In this document: one piece after another, positions 1 to 8,233 of the stretch
Numbering within the stretch: position 1 is the stretch's first letter
Layout: each line of letters starts with the position of its first letter
Assembly: GCA_900110595.1 (NCBI GenBank)
Contig: FOEZ01000002.1
Span: 310,001 to 374,000 of the forward strand
Length of the DNA stretch: 64,000 nt
Source: Arthrobacter sp. OV608
Lineage (GTDB): Bacteria; Actinomycetota; Actinomycetes; Actinomycetales; Micrococcaceae
Direction: 5' to 3'
The notes under the pieces: model-generated
Told to the model about the DNA's origin: nothing
Databases searched by the model: none
Seen by the model: only the letters and a program-made list of their open reading frames with translations
Made by a program: the position numbers and the translations under genes

Positions 1-2
1 CC

Positions 3-2015
3 TACACGTTCGACCTCCTGGACCGGGTGGGCTTTGCGGACATGGACGTGCCGAGCCTGCGGTACATCACGCAGGCCGGCGGACGGCTGGCCCCGGACCG
101 CGTGCGCTCCTACGCCGAGCTGGGCCGACAGCAGGGGTGGGACCTGTTTGTGATGTACGGCCAGACCGAGGCGACGGCGCGCATGGCCTACCTCCCGCCG
201 GACCAGGCTGCTGAGAATCCGCAGGCCATCGGCGTGCCCGTGCCCGGCGGGTCCTTCCGGCTGGAGCCCGTCCCCGGACTGGACGCCTCAGAGCTGGTGT
301 ACTCCGGGCCGAACGTGATGCTGGGGTACGCCGAGCGGCCCGAGGACCTTGCCCTGGGCCGGGTGGTCACCGAGCTTCAGACCGGCGACCTCGCCCGCCG
401 CGGCGCCAGCGGCCTCTACGAGATCGTGGGCCGGCGCAGCCGGTTCGTGAAGATCGTGGGCCTCCGGGTGGACCTGGGGCAGGTGGAAAAGATCCTGGCC
501 GATCTCGGCGTGACCGCTGCCGCTGCCGGCACCGACGACGCTGTCGTGGTCGCCATCGAAGGCGACCACAACCTCGCCCTCATCGCCAAAACCCTGGCGC
601 AGGACCTGGGCCTGCCGCGCGCCGCCGTCGAACTTCATCCCGTGGAGGCCATCCCGCGGCTCAGCAACGGGAAGCCGGACTACCCCGCCGTCGCCGCCCT
701 CGCCTCCGAACGGGGGAACGACGACGACGCTCCCTCGGCCCCAGACGCGGGCTCCACTGATGTGCGCCGCATCTTCGCCGAAGTGCTGGAGCAGGACGAC
801 GTCGCCGATACCGACACGTTCGTGTCCCTCGGCGGCGACTCGCTCTCCTACGTGGCAGCGTCCCTCCGGCTGGAGCAGGCGCTCGGCTACCTTCCGCAGG
901 GCTGGCACCTGATGCCGGTGTGCGAGCTCGCCCCGGCGCCGCACGCATCACTCCGCCAGGTGCCGCCGTCGGGCACTCATCGTCCGGAGAAGCCACGAGG
1001 ACTCAGTGCCTGGCGGCGGAAGGTGCTCGCGCCGATGGAGACGGGGATCGTGCTCCGCGCCGTGGCCATCATCTTTATCGTCTCCACCCACATCGGTTTC
1101 TTCCACTGGACGGGCACCGCACACGTCCTCATGGCCCTGGCCGGCTACAACTTTGCCCGATTCCAGTTGTCCGGCGAGCGCACGGCACGGCTGCGGCGGC
1201 ACCTGCGCAGCATCGCGCGGATTGTGGTGCCCAGTGTGGCGGTCATCGCCCTTGCGTTCGCCATCACGGACAAATACGCCTGGTACAACGTGTTCCTGCT
1301 GAACCCGCTGCTGGGCCCGCCGGGGTGGAGCGACTACTCGCGTTTCTGGTTTGTGGAGATCCTGGTCCACATCCTCCTGGGCCTGGCCGCGGTGCTGGCC
1401 ATCCCGGCCGTTGACCGGGCAGTGCGCCGGTGGCCGTGGGCTTTCGGGATGGCCCTGGTGGCGGTTGATATGCCGCTGTTTTTTGGCCTCGTGGACAGCC
1501 ACTATCCGGGCCAGGGTCCTGTGCTGTGGCTGTTCGGGCTGGGCTGGGCCGCTGCCACTTCCCGCACGCTATGGCACAGGGCGGCCGTGACGGCGGTGGC
1601 GTTCCTGGTGGTTCCCGAGTCCTTCGACAACCCCTACCGCAGCGCCACCATCCTGGCCGGCTGCCTCATCCTGCTCTGGCTGCCCACCCTGCACGTTCCC
1701 CGCGGGCTGCACCGGATCACCGCCCTGCTGGCCAGCGCGTCCCTGCACATCTACGTGACCCACTGGCTGGTGTATCCGCTGGTTGACCCCTACAGCAAGG
1801 GCCTGGCCGTGCTGGCTTCCCTGGCTTGCGGGGTCCTCTACTGGATCCTGGCCACGCGGGCCATGGGGTTCGTGGAGAAGCGGATGAAGCGCCGGCGCTC
1901 TCGGTCCGCTGTTGCCGCCGCCGTGCATTCCCGCCCGGTTACTTTCCGGGCCTACGGACGCCGCGCCGCGGACGACGGCGTGTCCCCGGCTCTGGCGCCC
2001 GGCTTGCGGGAGTAA
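3..2015 (+). CDS. NRPS-like adenylation-carrier-acyltransferase membrane protein (5' truncated)
   Basis: The gene runs in from the left edge; 670 residues are visible. The first part is the C-terminal half of an adenylate-forming (ANL) domain, with YGQTEA, TGDLARRG, GRRSRFVKIVG and the late lysine motif SNGKPDYP. A phosphopantetheine carrier domain follows, with LGGDSL around visible residue 280. From about residue 345 to 635 there are many hydrophobic segments like an acyltransferase-3/O-acetylase membrane domain. Known family logic: the ANL domain activates a carboxylate, loads the carrier, and the membrane domain may transfer it to an envelope acceptor. The substrate cannot be read. The last 30 or so residues are encoded by an interspersed repeat that also supplies the stop codon, so the natural C-terminus may have been replaced. 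The PPTase at 18.4 kb could prime the carrier domain. Confidence 0.85.
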   Translation, partial: YTFDLLDRVGFADMDVPSLRYITQAGGRLAPDRVRSYAELGRQQGWDLFVMYGQTEATARMAYLPPDQAAENPQAIGVPVPGGSFRLEPVPGLDASELVYSGPNVMLGYAERPEDLALGRVVTELQTGDLARRGASGLYEIVGRRSRFVKIVGLRVDLGQVEKILADLGVTAAAAGTDDAVVVAIEGDHNLALIAKTLAQDLGLPRAAVELHPVEAIPRLSNGKPDYPAVAALASERGNDDDAPSAPDAGSTDVRRIFAEVLEQDDVADTDTFVSLGGDSLSYVAASLRLEQALGYLPQGWHLMPVCELAPAPHASLRQVPPSGTHRPEKPRGLSAWRRKVLAPMETGIVLRAVAIIFIVSTHIGFFHWTGTAHVLMALAGYNFARFQLSGERTARLRRHLRSIARIVVPSVAVIALAFAITDKYAWYNVFLLNPLLGPPGWSDYSRFWFVEILVHILLGLAAVLAIPAVDRAVRRWPWAFGMALVAVDMPLFFGLVDSHYPGQGPVLWLFGLGWAAATSRTLWHRAAVTAVAFLVVPESFDNPYRSATILAGCLILLWLPTLHVPRGLHRITALLASASLHIYVTHWLVYPLVDPYSKGLAVLASLACGVLYWILATRAMGFVEKRMKRRRSRSAVAAAVHSRPVTFRAYGRRAADDGVSPALAPGLRE

Positions 2016-2031
2016 CCGGGAAGGAACGCAC
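1923..2031. repeat. 109-bp element with terminal inverted repeats, copy 1
   Basis: The left end GTGCATTCCCGCCCGGTTAC at 1923 and the right end reading GTAACCGGGAAGGAACGCAC to 2031 are near-perfect inverted repeats. The internal part shares long blocks with the element at 62584-62692, for example GACGACGGCGTGTCCC. The stop codon TAA of the upstream gene (2013-2015) lies inside the right repeat. No coding capacity of its own is seen, so it is REP- or MITE-like. Confidence 0.8.
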
Positions 2032-2062
2032 TGGCCCCTGGTGTTCCCTGCGTCAGTAGCGG

Positions 2063-2167
2063 TTACGCGGAGGGCGGGACTGGGCGGCGCGCATCTGCTT
2101 GGCTTTTCCGCGCCTGCATGATCCGGCTGATGATGGTGGGGAGCAAGGCGAACAGGAGTTTCTTCAC
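2063..2167 (-). CDS. Small basic hydrophobic protein, 34 aa
   Basis: A GTG start at 2167 is preceded on the minus strand by AAAGGA at good spacing. It opens a 34-residue frame beginning VKKLLFALLPTIISRIMQAR and ending in a basic, proline-containing tail. The hydrophobic first half could form one membrane helix. It follows the 266-residue stress-type gene on the same strand and may be its operon partner. No family is recognised with certainty. The support is the ribosome binding site and the membrane-like composition; it is too short for codon statistics. Confidence 0.45.
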   Translation of the reverse strand: MKKLLFALLPTIISRIMQARKSQADARRPVPPSA

Positions 2168-2229
2168 AAGACTGGTCCTTTGGTTGGGGCCTGGTTTTTG
2201 TTCTTGCTGTTGGTTTTTGTCCTTGCTGT

Positions 2230-3030
2230 TTACGGCTGTCGCTCTGAAGCCCGGACCTCGCTGAACGGATCGTCCGGATCCTTCAGCGGCACGCCGCCCG
2301 CTTCGGTCCCGGAATAGGAGGGGCGGGCAGGTTCGCCGTAGATAGTTTCGCCGTAAGTGGCGGGCGTGGCGGGCGTGGCAGCCTGGTCCCGGTACACCGG
2401 TTCCGCGCCCCATGGTGGAGCTTTTGTTCCGGCCGTCTGCCCAGCCACGGACTGGACTCCGGCCTGTGCTGTCGGGGCCCCTGCCTGCAAACCGCGGGCC
2501 ACGCGGCCGGCCAGGATCCCGGCGCCGGCAGCCAGGAGCAGGAACGTTCCGGGTTTCCGGCGGGCGAAGGACTGCACGTCAGCCAGCAACGCCGACGGTT
2601 CCTTATTTTCAATCCAGGAGGCAACCGAAGTGGCCCTCCCGGCGGCCTGCCGGACCAGGTCACTGGCCACTCCCTGTTCCGCCGGGGCATCCGCCATGGA
2701 GTGCAGCTGGCTGGAGATGCTGCGGATTCCATCGGCCGCCTTCCGTTGCTGCTCTCCAGCCTGGCTGCTGACGCCCGCCTTCGCTTGCTGCAACAGACCC
2801 TGCGCGCTGGACTTGGCCTCGGTGGCGACGTTTGCGGCCTCAAGCCTGGCGGTCTGGGCCACATTGCGGGCCGCACCGGCCGCCTGCCCGGCAACCTTCG
2901 ACGTCTCCTCCTTTGCTGCATCCTTCTTGGTGACATAGGTTTCCGGCTCCGCTGAAGCATCGGCCGGGGTGTTCCCGTACTGGTCGAGAGGGCTTCCGGC
3001 AGAGGGCTCAGGCCACTGGTTCTCGGACAT
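2230..3030 (-). CDS. Helical, membrane-associated stress-type protein (LEA/DUF3618-like)
   Basis: 266 residues. The N-terminal 45 are acidic and polar. Residues about 45-115 are an Ala/Lys/Glu/Gln-rich amphipathic helix (TSKVAGQAAGAARNVAQTAR and similar) resembling LEA-like or phasin-like coiled regions. One hydrophobic segment near residue 165 (PGTFLLLAAGAGILAG) is followed by a basic patch and a disordered Pro/Thr-rich tail. This layout matches actinobacterial DUF3618-type proteins, which often sit with holin-like genes; the exact function is unknown. ATG at 3030 is chosen because GGAAG lies 9 bases upstream; a GTG at 3036 is the alternative. An inverted repeat at 3081-3104 lies in the promoter region. 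Confidence 0.8.
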   Translation of the reverse strand: MSENQWPEPSAGSPLDQYGNTPADASAEPETYVTKKDAAKEETSKVAGQAAGAARNVAQTARLEAANVATEAKSSAQGLLQQAKAGVSSQAGEQQRKAADGIRSISSQLHSMADAPAEQGVASDLVRQAAGRATSVASWIENKEPSALLADVQSFARRKPGTFLLLAAGAGILAGRVARGLQAGAPTAQAGVQSVAGQTAGTKAPPWGAEPVYRDQAATPATPATYGETIYGEPARPSYSGTEAGGVPLKDPDDPFSEVRASERQP

Positions 3031-3080
3031 CGTCACTCGCTTCCACTGGATCCTGCTGGCTGTTTGAGCCCAGCCGGATC

Positions 3081-3104
3081 AATTAGTAAGTAGGGTTACT
3101 AATT
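3081..3104. promoter_or_regulatory. Perfect inverted repeat, probable operator
   Basis: AATTAGTAA, a 6-base spacer, then TTACTAATT, about 50 bases upstream of the minus-strand gene starting at 3030. Its AT-rich character stands out in very GC-rich DNA, and the spacing fits a dimeric repressor site such as a MarR- or BlaI-type regulator. The regulator is not identifiable here. Confidence 0.55.
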
Positions 3105-3461
3105 AGATAGTAGGCACACTGGCGGACCGTCGCGCAAGACGGGATGCGCAATCGGGTAGCCCTCTTCTGCCCAACCACCTCCGCCGAGAAGGCAGTTCAC
3201 GGCAGTCCCCGCCCCTGGGATTGCCGTCAAATGTCATCTCGCGGTCCGTGGCGGACTTCCCTAACGCCTTCAGCCGTTCGACCCGTTCCACGCTGGCCCG
3301 GTTATTGACGCCTGCCTGCATTTTCACCCACCGCTTCGTGGTCAACTGCCCCAAAAACCGGGCCGGTTTAGCAACGGCCAGACGGGTGGCGCGCCATACT
3401 GCCGGGCCCGAGGCCGCGTTTGCAGTGGATTTGTCATCCCACTGCGCGGCTATGTCAGAAT
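3105..3461. other. Intergenic region without a convincing gene
   Basis: This stretch is less GC-rich than its surroundings. An 83-codon minus-strand frame (3103-3354) and an 86-codon plus-strand frame exist, but neither has a good ribosome binding site or recognisable protein character. It probably carries promoter sequences for the two divergent genes. Confidence 0.5.
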
Positions 3462-3833
3462 ATGCGTATGAATGCAGATAATAGTGCTTGCTCGTTGAGC
3501 GCAGACAGCCAGTACGTGGAGCTGGCCGTTGAAGTGTTCGCGATGCTGGCCGACGCCACGCGGGTGCGCATCATCCTTGCCCTGCGCGACGGCGAGATGG
3601 CGGTGGGTGCGCTGGCCGACGTGGTGGGGAAATCACCGGCCGCGGTTTCCCAGCACCTGGCCAAGATGCGCCTGGCCCGGATGGTCTCCACCCGCCAGGA
3701 CGGCACCAAAGTTTTGTACCGGCTGGAAAACGAGCATGCGCGGCAGCTCGTCGCGGATGCCATTTTCCAGGCCGAGCACGCACTCGGCGGAGAACCGGCG
3801 CACCACCGCCGCGAACGGAAGGCCGCATCATGA
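3462..3833 (+). CDS. ArsR/SmtB-family metal-responsive repressor
   Basis: 123 residues with the classic winged-helix fold: an ADATRVRIILALRDGE helix, VGKSPAAVSQHLAKMRLARM as recognition helix, and the wing VSTRQDGTKVLYRL. The C-terminus is His-rich (HARQLVADAIFQAEHALGGEPAHHRRE), as in SmtB/NmtR/KmtR-type sensors that bind Zn, Ni or Co through C-terminal ligands. The stop overlaps the ATG of the CDF transporter by four bases, so the pair is translationally coupled and the repressor very probably controls the pump. No ribosome binding site precedes ATG 3462 or 3468, which suggests a leaderless transcript. The metal is inferred, not shown. Confidence 0.9.
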   Translation: MRMNADNSACSLSADSQYVELAVEVFAMLADATRVRIILALRDGEMAVGALADVVGKSPAAVSQHLAKMRLARMVSTRQDGTKVLYRLENEHARQLVADAIFQAEHALGGEPAHHRRERKAAS

Positions 3834-4960
3834 GCAGGCAGGACCACGTTCACCAGCACGCAGAGGCCGGGCATTCCCACGACGACGGGCACAGCCACGA
3901 TCACGGGCACTCCCATCCCCATGATCACGGCCATGACCACGGGCACAGCCACGATGACGACCACACCCATGGACATGACCACGGGCACGGGCACAGCCAT
4001 GACCACGATGGGCACCACCACAGCGGATTCAAAGGCTGGCTCTTCGAGCTGTTCGTTCCCCACACCCACGATGCCGCCGACTCCATCGACGACGCCATGG
4101 AAGCCAGCGTCGAAGGTATCCGCGCGCTGAAGATCAGCCTCTTCCTGCTCCTCGCCACCACCATCCTGCAGTTCCTGGTGGTGCTGGTCAGCGGCTCCGT
4201 GGCCCTTCTGGCCGACACCATCCACAACTTCTCGGACGCCCTCACCGCGGTGCCGCTCTGGGTCGCGTTCATCCTGGGCCGCCGCGCCGCCACCCGCCGC
4301 TACACCTACGGTTTTGGCCGGGCGGAGGACCTGGCGGGCCTGTTCATCGTTGCCGTTGTGGCCCTGTCCGCCGTCGTCGCGGCATGGCAGTCCGTGGACC
4401 GTCTGCTGAACCCCCAGCCGCTGGCCAACCTGTGGTGGGTCTTCGCCGCCGGCCTGATCGGCTTCGCGGGCAACGAGGCGGTGGCCATCTACCGCATCAG
4501 GGTGGGCCGCCGGATCGGCTCCGCCGCCCTCGTGGCCGACGGTGTGCACGCCCGCACGGACGGTTTCACGTCCCTGGCGGTGGTGCTCGGCGCGGCCGGC
4601 GTGATGCTCGGCTTCCCCCTGGCCGACCCCATCGGTGGCCTCCTGATATCCGCTGCCATCCTGGTGCTGTTGTGGGGAACCGTACGCAGCATCGGCCGTC
4701 GTCTTATGGACCGTATTGAGCCGGACCTGGTGGACACGGCACAGAAGGCGCTTGAAGGAACGCCGGGCGTCCTGGCCGTGCCGCGCCTCCAGCTGCGCTG
4801 GTCCGGTCACCGGCTGCAGGGCGCAGCCACGTTGGTGATGGATGACGGCGTCACGCTGGCTGAGGCCGAACAGGTTACCCGCGAGGCCGCGCACCGCCTG
4901 AAGCATGCGCTGCCCAAGGCGGACGACATGGTCCTCACTCCCCTGGCCGCCACCCGATAG
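3830..4960 (+). CDS. Cation diffusion facilitator (Zn/Co/Cd efflux), CzcD-like
   Basis: 376 residues. The first 64 form a His/Asp-rich tail of HDHGHSH-type repeats that likely buffers metal in the cytosol. Six transmembrane helices span about residues 100-290. The metal site in helix II is visible as D129-H132-D136 (ADTIHNFSD) and in helix V as LVADGVHARTDGF. A short cytoplasmic C-terminal domain follows. The family exports Zn, Co or Cd in exchange for protons. It is coupled to the ArsR-type gene by a four-base overlap. Length and motifs are normal for the family. Confidence 0.95.
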   Translation: MSRQDHVHQHAEAGHSHDDGHSHDHGHSHPHDHGHDHGHSHDDDHTHGHDHGHGHSHDHDGHHHSGFKGWLFELFVPHTHDAADSIDDAMEASVEGIRALKISLFLLLATTILQFLVVLVSGSVALLADTIHNFSDALTAVPLWVAFILGRRAATRRYTYGFGRAEDLAGLFIVAVVALSAVVAAWQSVDRLLNPQPLANLWWVFAAGLIGFAGNEAVAIYRIRVGRRIGSAALVADGVHARTDGFTSLAVVLGAAGVMLGFPLADPIGGLLISAAILVLLWGTVRSIGRRLMDRIEPDLVDTAQKALEGTPGVLAVPRLQLRWSGHRLQGAATLVMDDGVTLAEAEQVTREAAHRLKHALPKADDMVLTPLAATR

Positions 4961-4981
4961 CGAACAGCAGGGGCCGCCGTC

Positions 4982-5081
4982 GTGCGTTCCTTCCCAGTTA
5001 CCTCCTTGGGCTAAGCGGCGCGAGGCCTAAAACAATGGCCCGTTCCGTTCCGTACGTAGAAGTAACTGGGCGGGAACGCAC
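4982..5081. repeat. 100-bp element with terminal inverted repeats, copy 2
   Basis: The left end GTGCGTTCCTTCCCAGTTAC (4982-5001) and the right end GTAACTGGGCGGGAACGCAC (5062-5081) are inverted, with 18 of 20 positions complementary. The ends match copies 1 and 3, but the centre differs. It lies between the convergent CDF gene and the small zinc-ribbon gene. Confidence 0.8.
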
Positions 5082-5088
5082 GCAGCAG

Positions 5089-5283
5089 CTAGGTTCCCGG
5101 GAAGTACTTCCGGCTGTCGTGCTCCGGTGGACGGTCCCCGTGGTCAAGGTGTCCAGACCAAGTGTCGGCACGGCGGGCAATTTTTCCGCACCGGGTACAG
5201 TGCCGTCGAAAAGTTCCCTTTGGTTCTTCTACCGTCAGCCAGTGGTGCCCCAAATTCACCTTGCAAAGCAGCTTTCTCAACAT
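5089..5283 (-). CDS. Small CxxC (zinc-ribbon-like) protein, 64 aa
   Basis: It begins MLRKLLCKVNLGHHW, then carries RRHCTRCGK, so one C-x2-C pair plus an earlier Cys and two His could bind zinc. It ends in a charged tail (HLDHGDRPPEHDSRKYFPGT). Short actinobacterial proteins of the form LCK.LGHxW...CxRCGK are common and uncharacterised. ATG at 5283 has GGAG five bases upstream; the longer frame upstream has no such support. It is transcribed convergently with the CDF gene. Confidence 0.65.
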   Translation of the reverse strand: MLRKLLCKVNLGHHWLTVEEPKGTFRRHCTRCGKIARRADTWSGHLDHGDRPPEHDSRKYFPGT

Positions 5284-5410
5284 CAGCGCTCCATCCAGGA
5301 TTTTCGCACAAGATTCATGCGGGCCACTGCAGGCTTCAATTGTCCGCCGGCGCAGAAGGGGGCACCAGTGGTTTGCTGCGCAGGGTACTTGGGACACCTC
5401 GACCGCGCCG

Positions 5411-7030
5411 TCAAACAGTCATGTCCCGCTCCTTCACCAGGCGGGCCGCAGCGGCCGCAGCAAGAAGCACGACGGCGGCCATCATCAGGGCGCCGTCCCG
5501 GTTGAAGGCCTCAACGGGCATGGCGGAAGAATGCCGGAACGGGCTCAGGTCCTGGAGCCAGGCGGGCAGTCCCAACAGTTCGCCGAACTGTCCAAGGACC
5601 AGCGCCACTGCCAGTGCGCCCCAACCAACAGCACTGGTCCATCGGGGCCGGATCGCGAACACCAGCGCTGTCAAAGCAGGGAATACGAGCGCCGCGGGCA
5701 CGTGGGCCAAGGCGCCGGCAAACACAGTTCCGGGGTTGCTTCCCCCGGCCTGAACCAAGGCGAGCACCAGGCCGGCGGAGGCTCCGGCAGCGGCGGCGAC
5801 GGCCGTCGTCGAGATTGCTGCGATGGCAAGTGACCCGCCCAGCCAGCGGACGCGCGACGCCGGCACGGCCAGGAGCAGCTCGGCCCGCCCTTCCGCCTCT
5901 TCCGCATGCAGCCGCAGCACGGCCTGGATGCCCGCGGCGGCAGCCATGATCCCGGCCAGCCCCAGCATCGCGGTGGTGAACAGATCCACCATGCTTGCTT
6001 CGCCGGGCACCACGCGCCTGATCAGTTCAGCCACGGACGGGTTTCCGGCCAGGGCGTCCCGTACTACGGGGCCCAGGCCGCCGGCCACCACACCCAGCAC
6101 CCCAGCGGTAAGGCACCAGCCGGCCACGGTTCCGCGTTGCAGGCGCCAGGCCAGGCCAAAAAACGACGCCAGGCCGGGGCGCGCCCGCGCCGCCCCTGAT
6201 TCGTTCGCAGGGATGTAGCTGGCCCCCAAGTCCCTGCGGTTCCTCAGCAGCACCGCGGTTGTTGCCAGGACAAGGGCTGCGGAGGCAAGGACGAGAAGCG
6301 GACGGGGGTCGGCATCCGTAAACGGCCTGACGCGCTGGCCCCAGCCGATGGGTGAGAACAGCGAAGGCCAGGCGGCCACTACATGCAGCGGGGAATCCGC
6401 GGTGCCCAGCGCATCCCCCGCCCCGCGCAGCAGATAGGCCGCGCCCACCAGTGCAGCCGCCGCCCCGTTGGCGCTCCGGGCGGATGGCATGGCCTGCGCC
6501 ACCAGGGCGGCCGTGGCCGTGAAGAACAACCCGACTGCTCCCACAGCCGCACCGGCGAGCAAGGAACCCGTCACCGGCAGGCCGGCGCCGGTGAACCCGG
6601 CCGCCACCACCAGGGCGAGGACCGCGTTGGCGCCACCGCCCAGCAGCAGGGTGGCGCCAAGGGATGCCGTCCGGTTCACAGGGGCGGCGCCCACCAGCTC
6701 CGCACGGCCCTGGTCCTCATCGGCACGGGTGTGGCGCACCACCAGGAACGTGCTCATCAGGCCGGCCAGCACGGCGGTGAACGAATAGCCCTGGAAGAAG
6801 GTGACTGCCCCGGAGCCGATCCCGTCGGGAAGCCCGCGCAGGAACAGGAAAGCCGGACTCGCAGCGGCCACTCCCATCAGGGCGGCCCGCTCCGTGTCCG
6901 CAGCGAATTCCGTGGTGACGGCGCTGGCTGCGGCGTATCCGAGCCCGGCGATGCCCACGGTCCAAGCCGCGAGCTCGCCACAGTCACGGCGTCCCTGGAG
7001 CCGGGCCAGGCGGACGACGGCGCCCATCAC
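5411..7030 (-). CDS. ABC-2-type exporter permease (polyketide antibiotic/drug type)
   Basis: 539 residues with about twelve hydrophobic segments in two blocks separated by a more polar middle (residues ~270-300). This is the layout of actinobacterial ABC-2 permeases annotated as polyketide antibiotic exporters. A motif VRHTRADEDQGRAELVGAAP near residue 100, typical of the cytoplasmic loop in this family, is present, and a second similar loop (LRLHAEEAEGRAELLLA) occurs around residue 370. Its ATG overlaps the stop of the ATPase gene by four bases, so the two form one transporter operon. The substrate is unknown. Confidence 0.9.
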   Translation of the reverse strand: MMGAVVRLARLQGRRDCGELAAWTVGIAGLGYAAASAVTTEFAADTERAALMGVAAASPAFLFLRGLPDGIGSGAVTFFQGYSFTAVLAGLMSTFLVVRHTRADEDQGRAELVGAAPVNRTASLGATLLLGGGANAVLALVVAAGFTGAGLPVTGSLLAGAAVGAVGLFFTATAALVAQAMPSARSANGAAAALVGAAYLLRGAGDALGTADSPLHVVAAWPSLFSPIGWGQRVRPFTDADPRPLLVLASAALVLATTAVLLRNRRDLGASYIPANESGAARARPGLASFFGLAWRLQRGTVAGWCLTAGVLGVVAGGLGPVVRDALAGNPSVAELIRRVVPGEASMVDLFTTAMLGLAGIMAAAAGIQAVLRLHAEEAEGRAELLLAVPASRVRWLGGSLAIAAISTTAVAAAAGASAGLVLALVQAGGSNPGTVFAGALAHVPAALVFPALTALVFAIRPRWTSAVGWGALAVALVLGQFGELLGLPAWLQDLSPFRHSSAMPVEAFNRDGALMMAAVVLLAAAAAARLVKERDMTV

Positions 7031-8016
7031 CGGACCTGGCTTTCCCTGGTGACGGGGGTGGCTGGGGTTGCGGGGCTCTCCTGGTCTGGCTGCCTGTTGG
7101 CCTGCCCGGTTCCATAGCCTGTGGCCTGCCCGCCGTAGTGGCGCATAAACAATTCCTCAAGGGAAGGCGGCGAGGCAGTGAAGGCCGTGACGCCGGCTGT
7201 TGCCAATGCTTGCAGGACCGTCCCCAGGTCCGCTGCATCGGCGTCGAACTCCATGGTTGACCCGTCACGGCGGAAGTCATGGATACCCTGCACCGTTGCC
7301 ACCACTTCCGGGTTCGCTGCGATGACGCGGAAGCGGGTCCTGGTCAGATGCCGAAGGTCGGCGAGGGTGCCGGATTCCACGGCCGCTCCAGAACGGATGA
7401 TGGTGACCCTGTCACACAACTGTTCCACCTCCGCCAGGATGTGGCTGGACAGCAGCACCGTGGCCCCATCCGCACTGACCCTGCGGACATGCCGGCGGAA
7501 GACGTCGTCCATGACCGGGTCAAGGCCGGAGCTGGGTTCATCCAGGAGGTAGAGCCGGGCGGGCCGGGAAAAGGCGGCAATCAGCGCTGCCTTCTGCCGG
7601 TTGCCCTTGGAATAGGTCCGCGCCTTTTTTCGCGGATCGAAATCCAACTCCTCAATCAGTTGCCGCCGAAGCCCTTCATCGGCTCCGCCGCGCAGGCCGG
7701 CGAGCAGGTCCACTACCTCCCCGCCGGTGAGGTTGGGCCAGAGCGTCACGTCCCCCGGGACATAGGCGATATCCCGGTGTGCCCGCACAGGTTCGGCCCA
7801 GGGGTCAATGCCAAACACGCGCGCGGTTCCGGAGGTGGGCTTGATCAGGCCCAGGAGTATCCGCAGGGTGGTGGATTTTCCGGCACCGTTGGGACCGAGG
7901 AAGCCGTGGACCTCGCCGGGCATCACAGAGAGGTCGAGGCCCGTGAGCGCCGGAGTACGCCCGAAGCTTTTAACGAGGTGCCGGGTGTGGATTACTGGGG
8001 ATGATTCTGCGTGCAT
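7027..8016 (-). CDS. ABC transporter ATP-binding protein, drug-exporter type
   Basis: 329 residues. Walker A is GPNGAGKST at residues 41-49. The signature is the variant YSKGNRQK at 135-142, as in daunorubicin-resistance-type ATPases. Walker B is LYLLDEP at 155-161, followed by SSGLDP, and the switch region is LLSSHIL. The last 100 residues form the extra C-terminal domain common in this group. ATG at 8016 is the start; upstream codons in the same frame lack protein character. It lies first in the operon with the permease at 5411-7030 and probably powers export of a hydrophobic compound. Confidence 0.93.
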   Translation of the reverse strand: MHAESSPVIHTRHLVKSFGRTPALTGLDLSVMPGEVHGFLGPNGAGKSTTLRILLGLIKPTSGTARVFGIDPWAEPVRAHRDIAYVPGDVTLWPNLTGGEVVDLLAGLRGGADEGLRRQLIEELDFDPRKKARTYSKGNRQKAALIAAFSRPARLYLLDEPSSGLDPVMDDVFRRHVRRVSADGATVLLSSHILAEVEQLCDRVTIIRSGAAVESGTLADLRHLTRTRFRVIAANPEVVATVQGIHDFRRDGSTMEFDADAADLGTVLQALATAGVTAFTASPPSLEELFMRHYGGQATGYGTGQANRQPDQESPATPATPVTRESQVR

Positions 8017-8233
8017 GGCCGGGTCCGTTCCTGGGTCGCAACGATCACACCCAGGCGGTTGCCAGGGGCATGCCGCGTGCGCTTCCGCACGTGGGCCGAC
8101 CAGGCTTCCCGGCTCTCCGGTGCACATCTTACAGCCGCGTGTCAGGGGGCGGAAGGGGTGGCGGAAGGGGCGGCGCTTCCGCCGGCACCGAGCATTCCTG
8201 CCTGAGCGGCCCCTCCCTGAGTAGGCTGGGCTG

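Noticed and set aside
3103..3354. An 83-codon minus-strand frame before arsR
   Set aside because: Arg-rich, low GC3 and no ribosome site; it overlaps the operator-like palindrome region, so noncoding is more likely.
3455..4906. A long minus-strand frame opposite arsR and the CDF gene
   Set aside because: It is rich in Gly/Val/His from the complement of the His-rich tail and has no family features.
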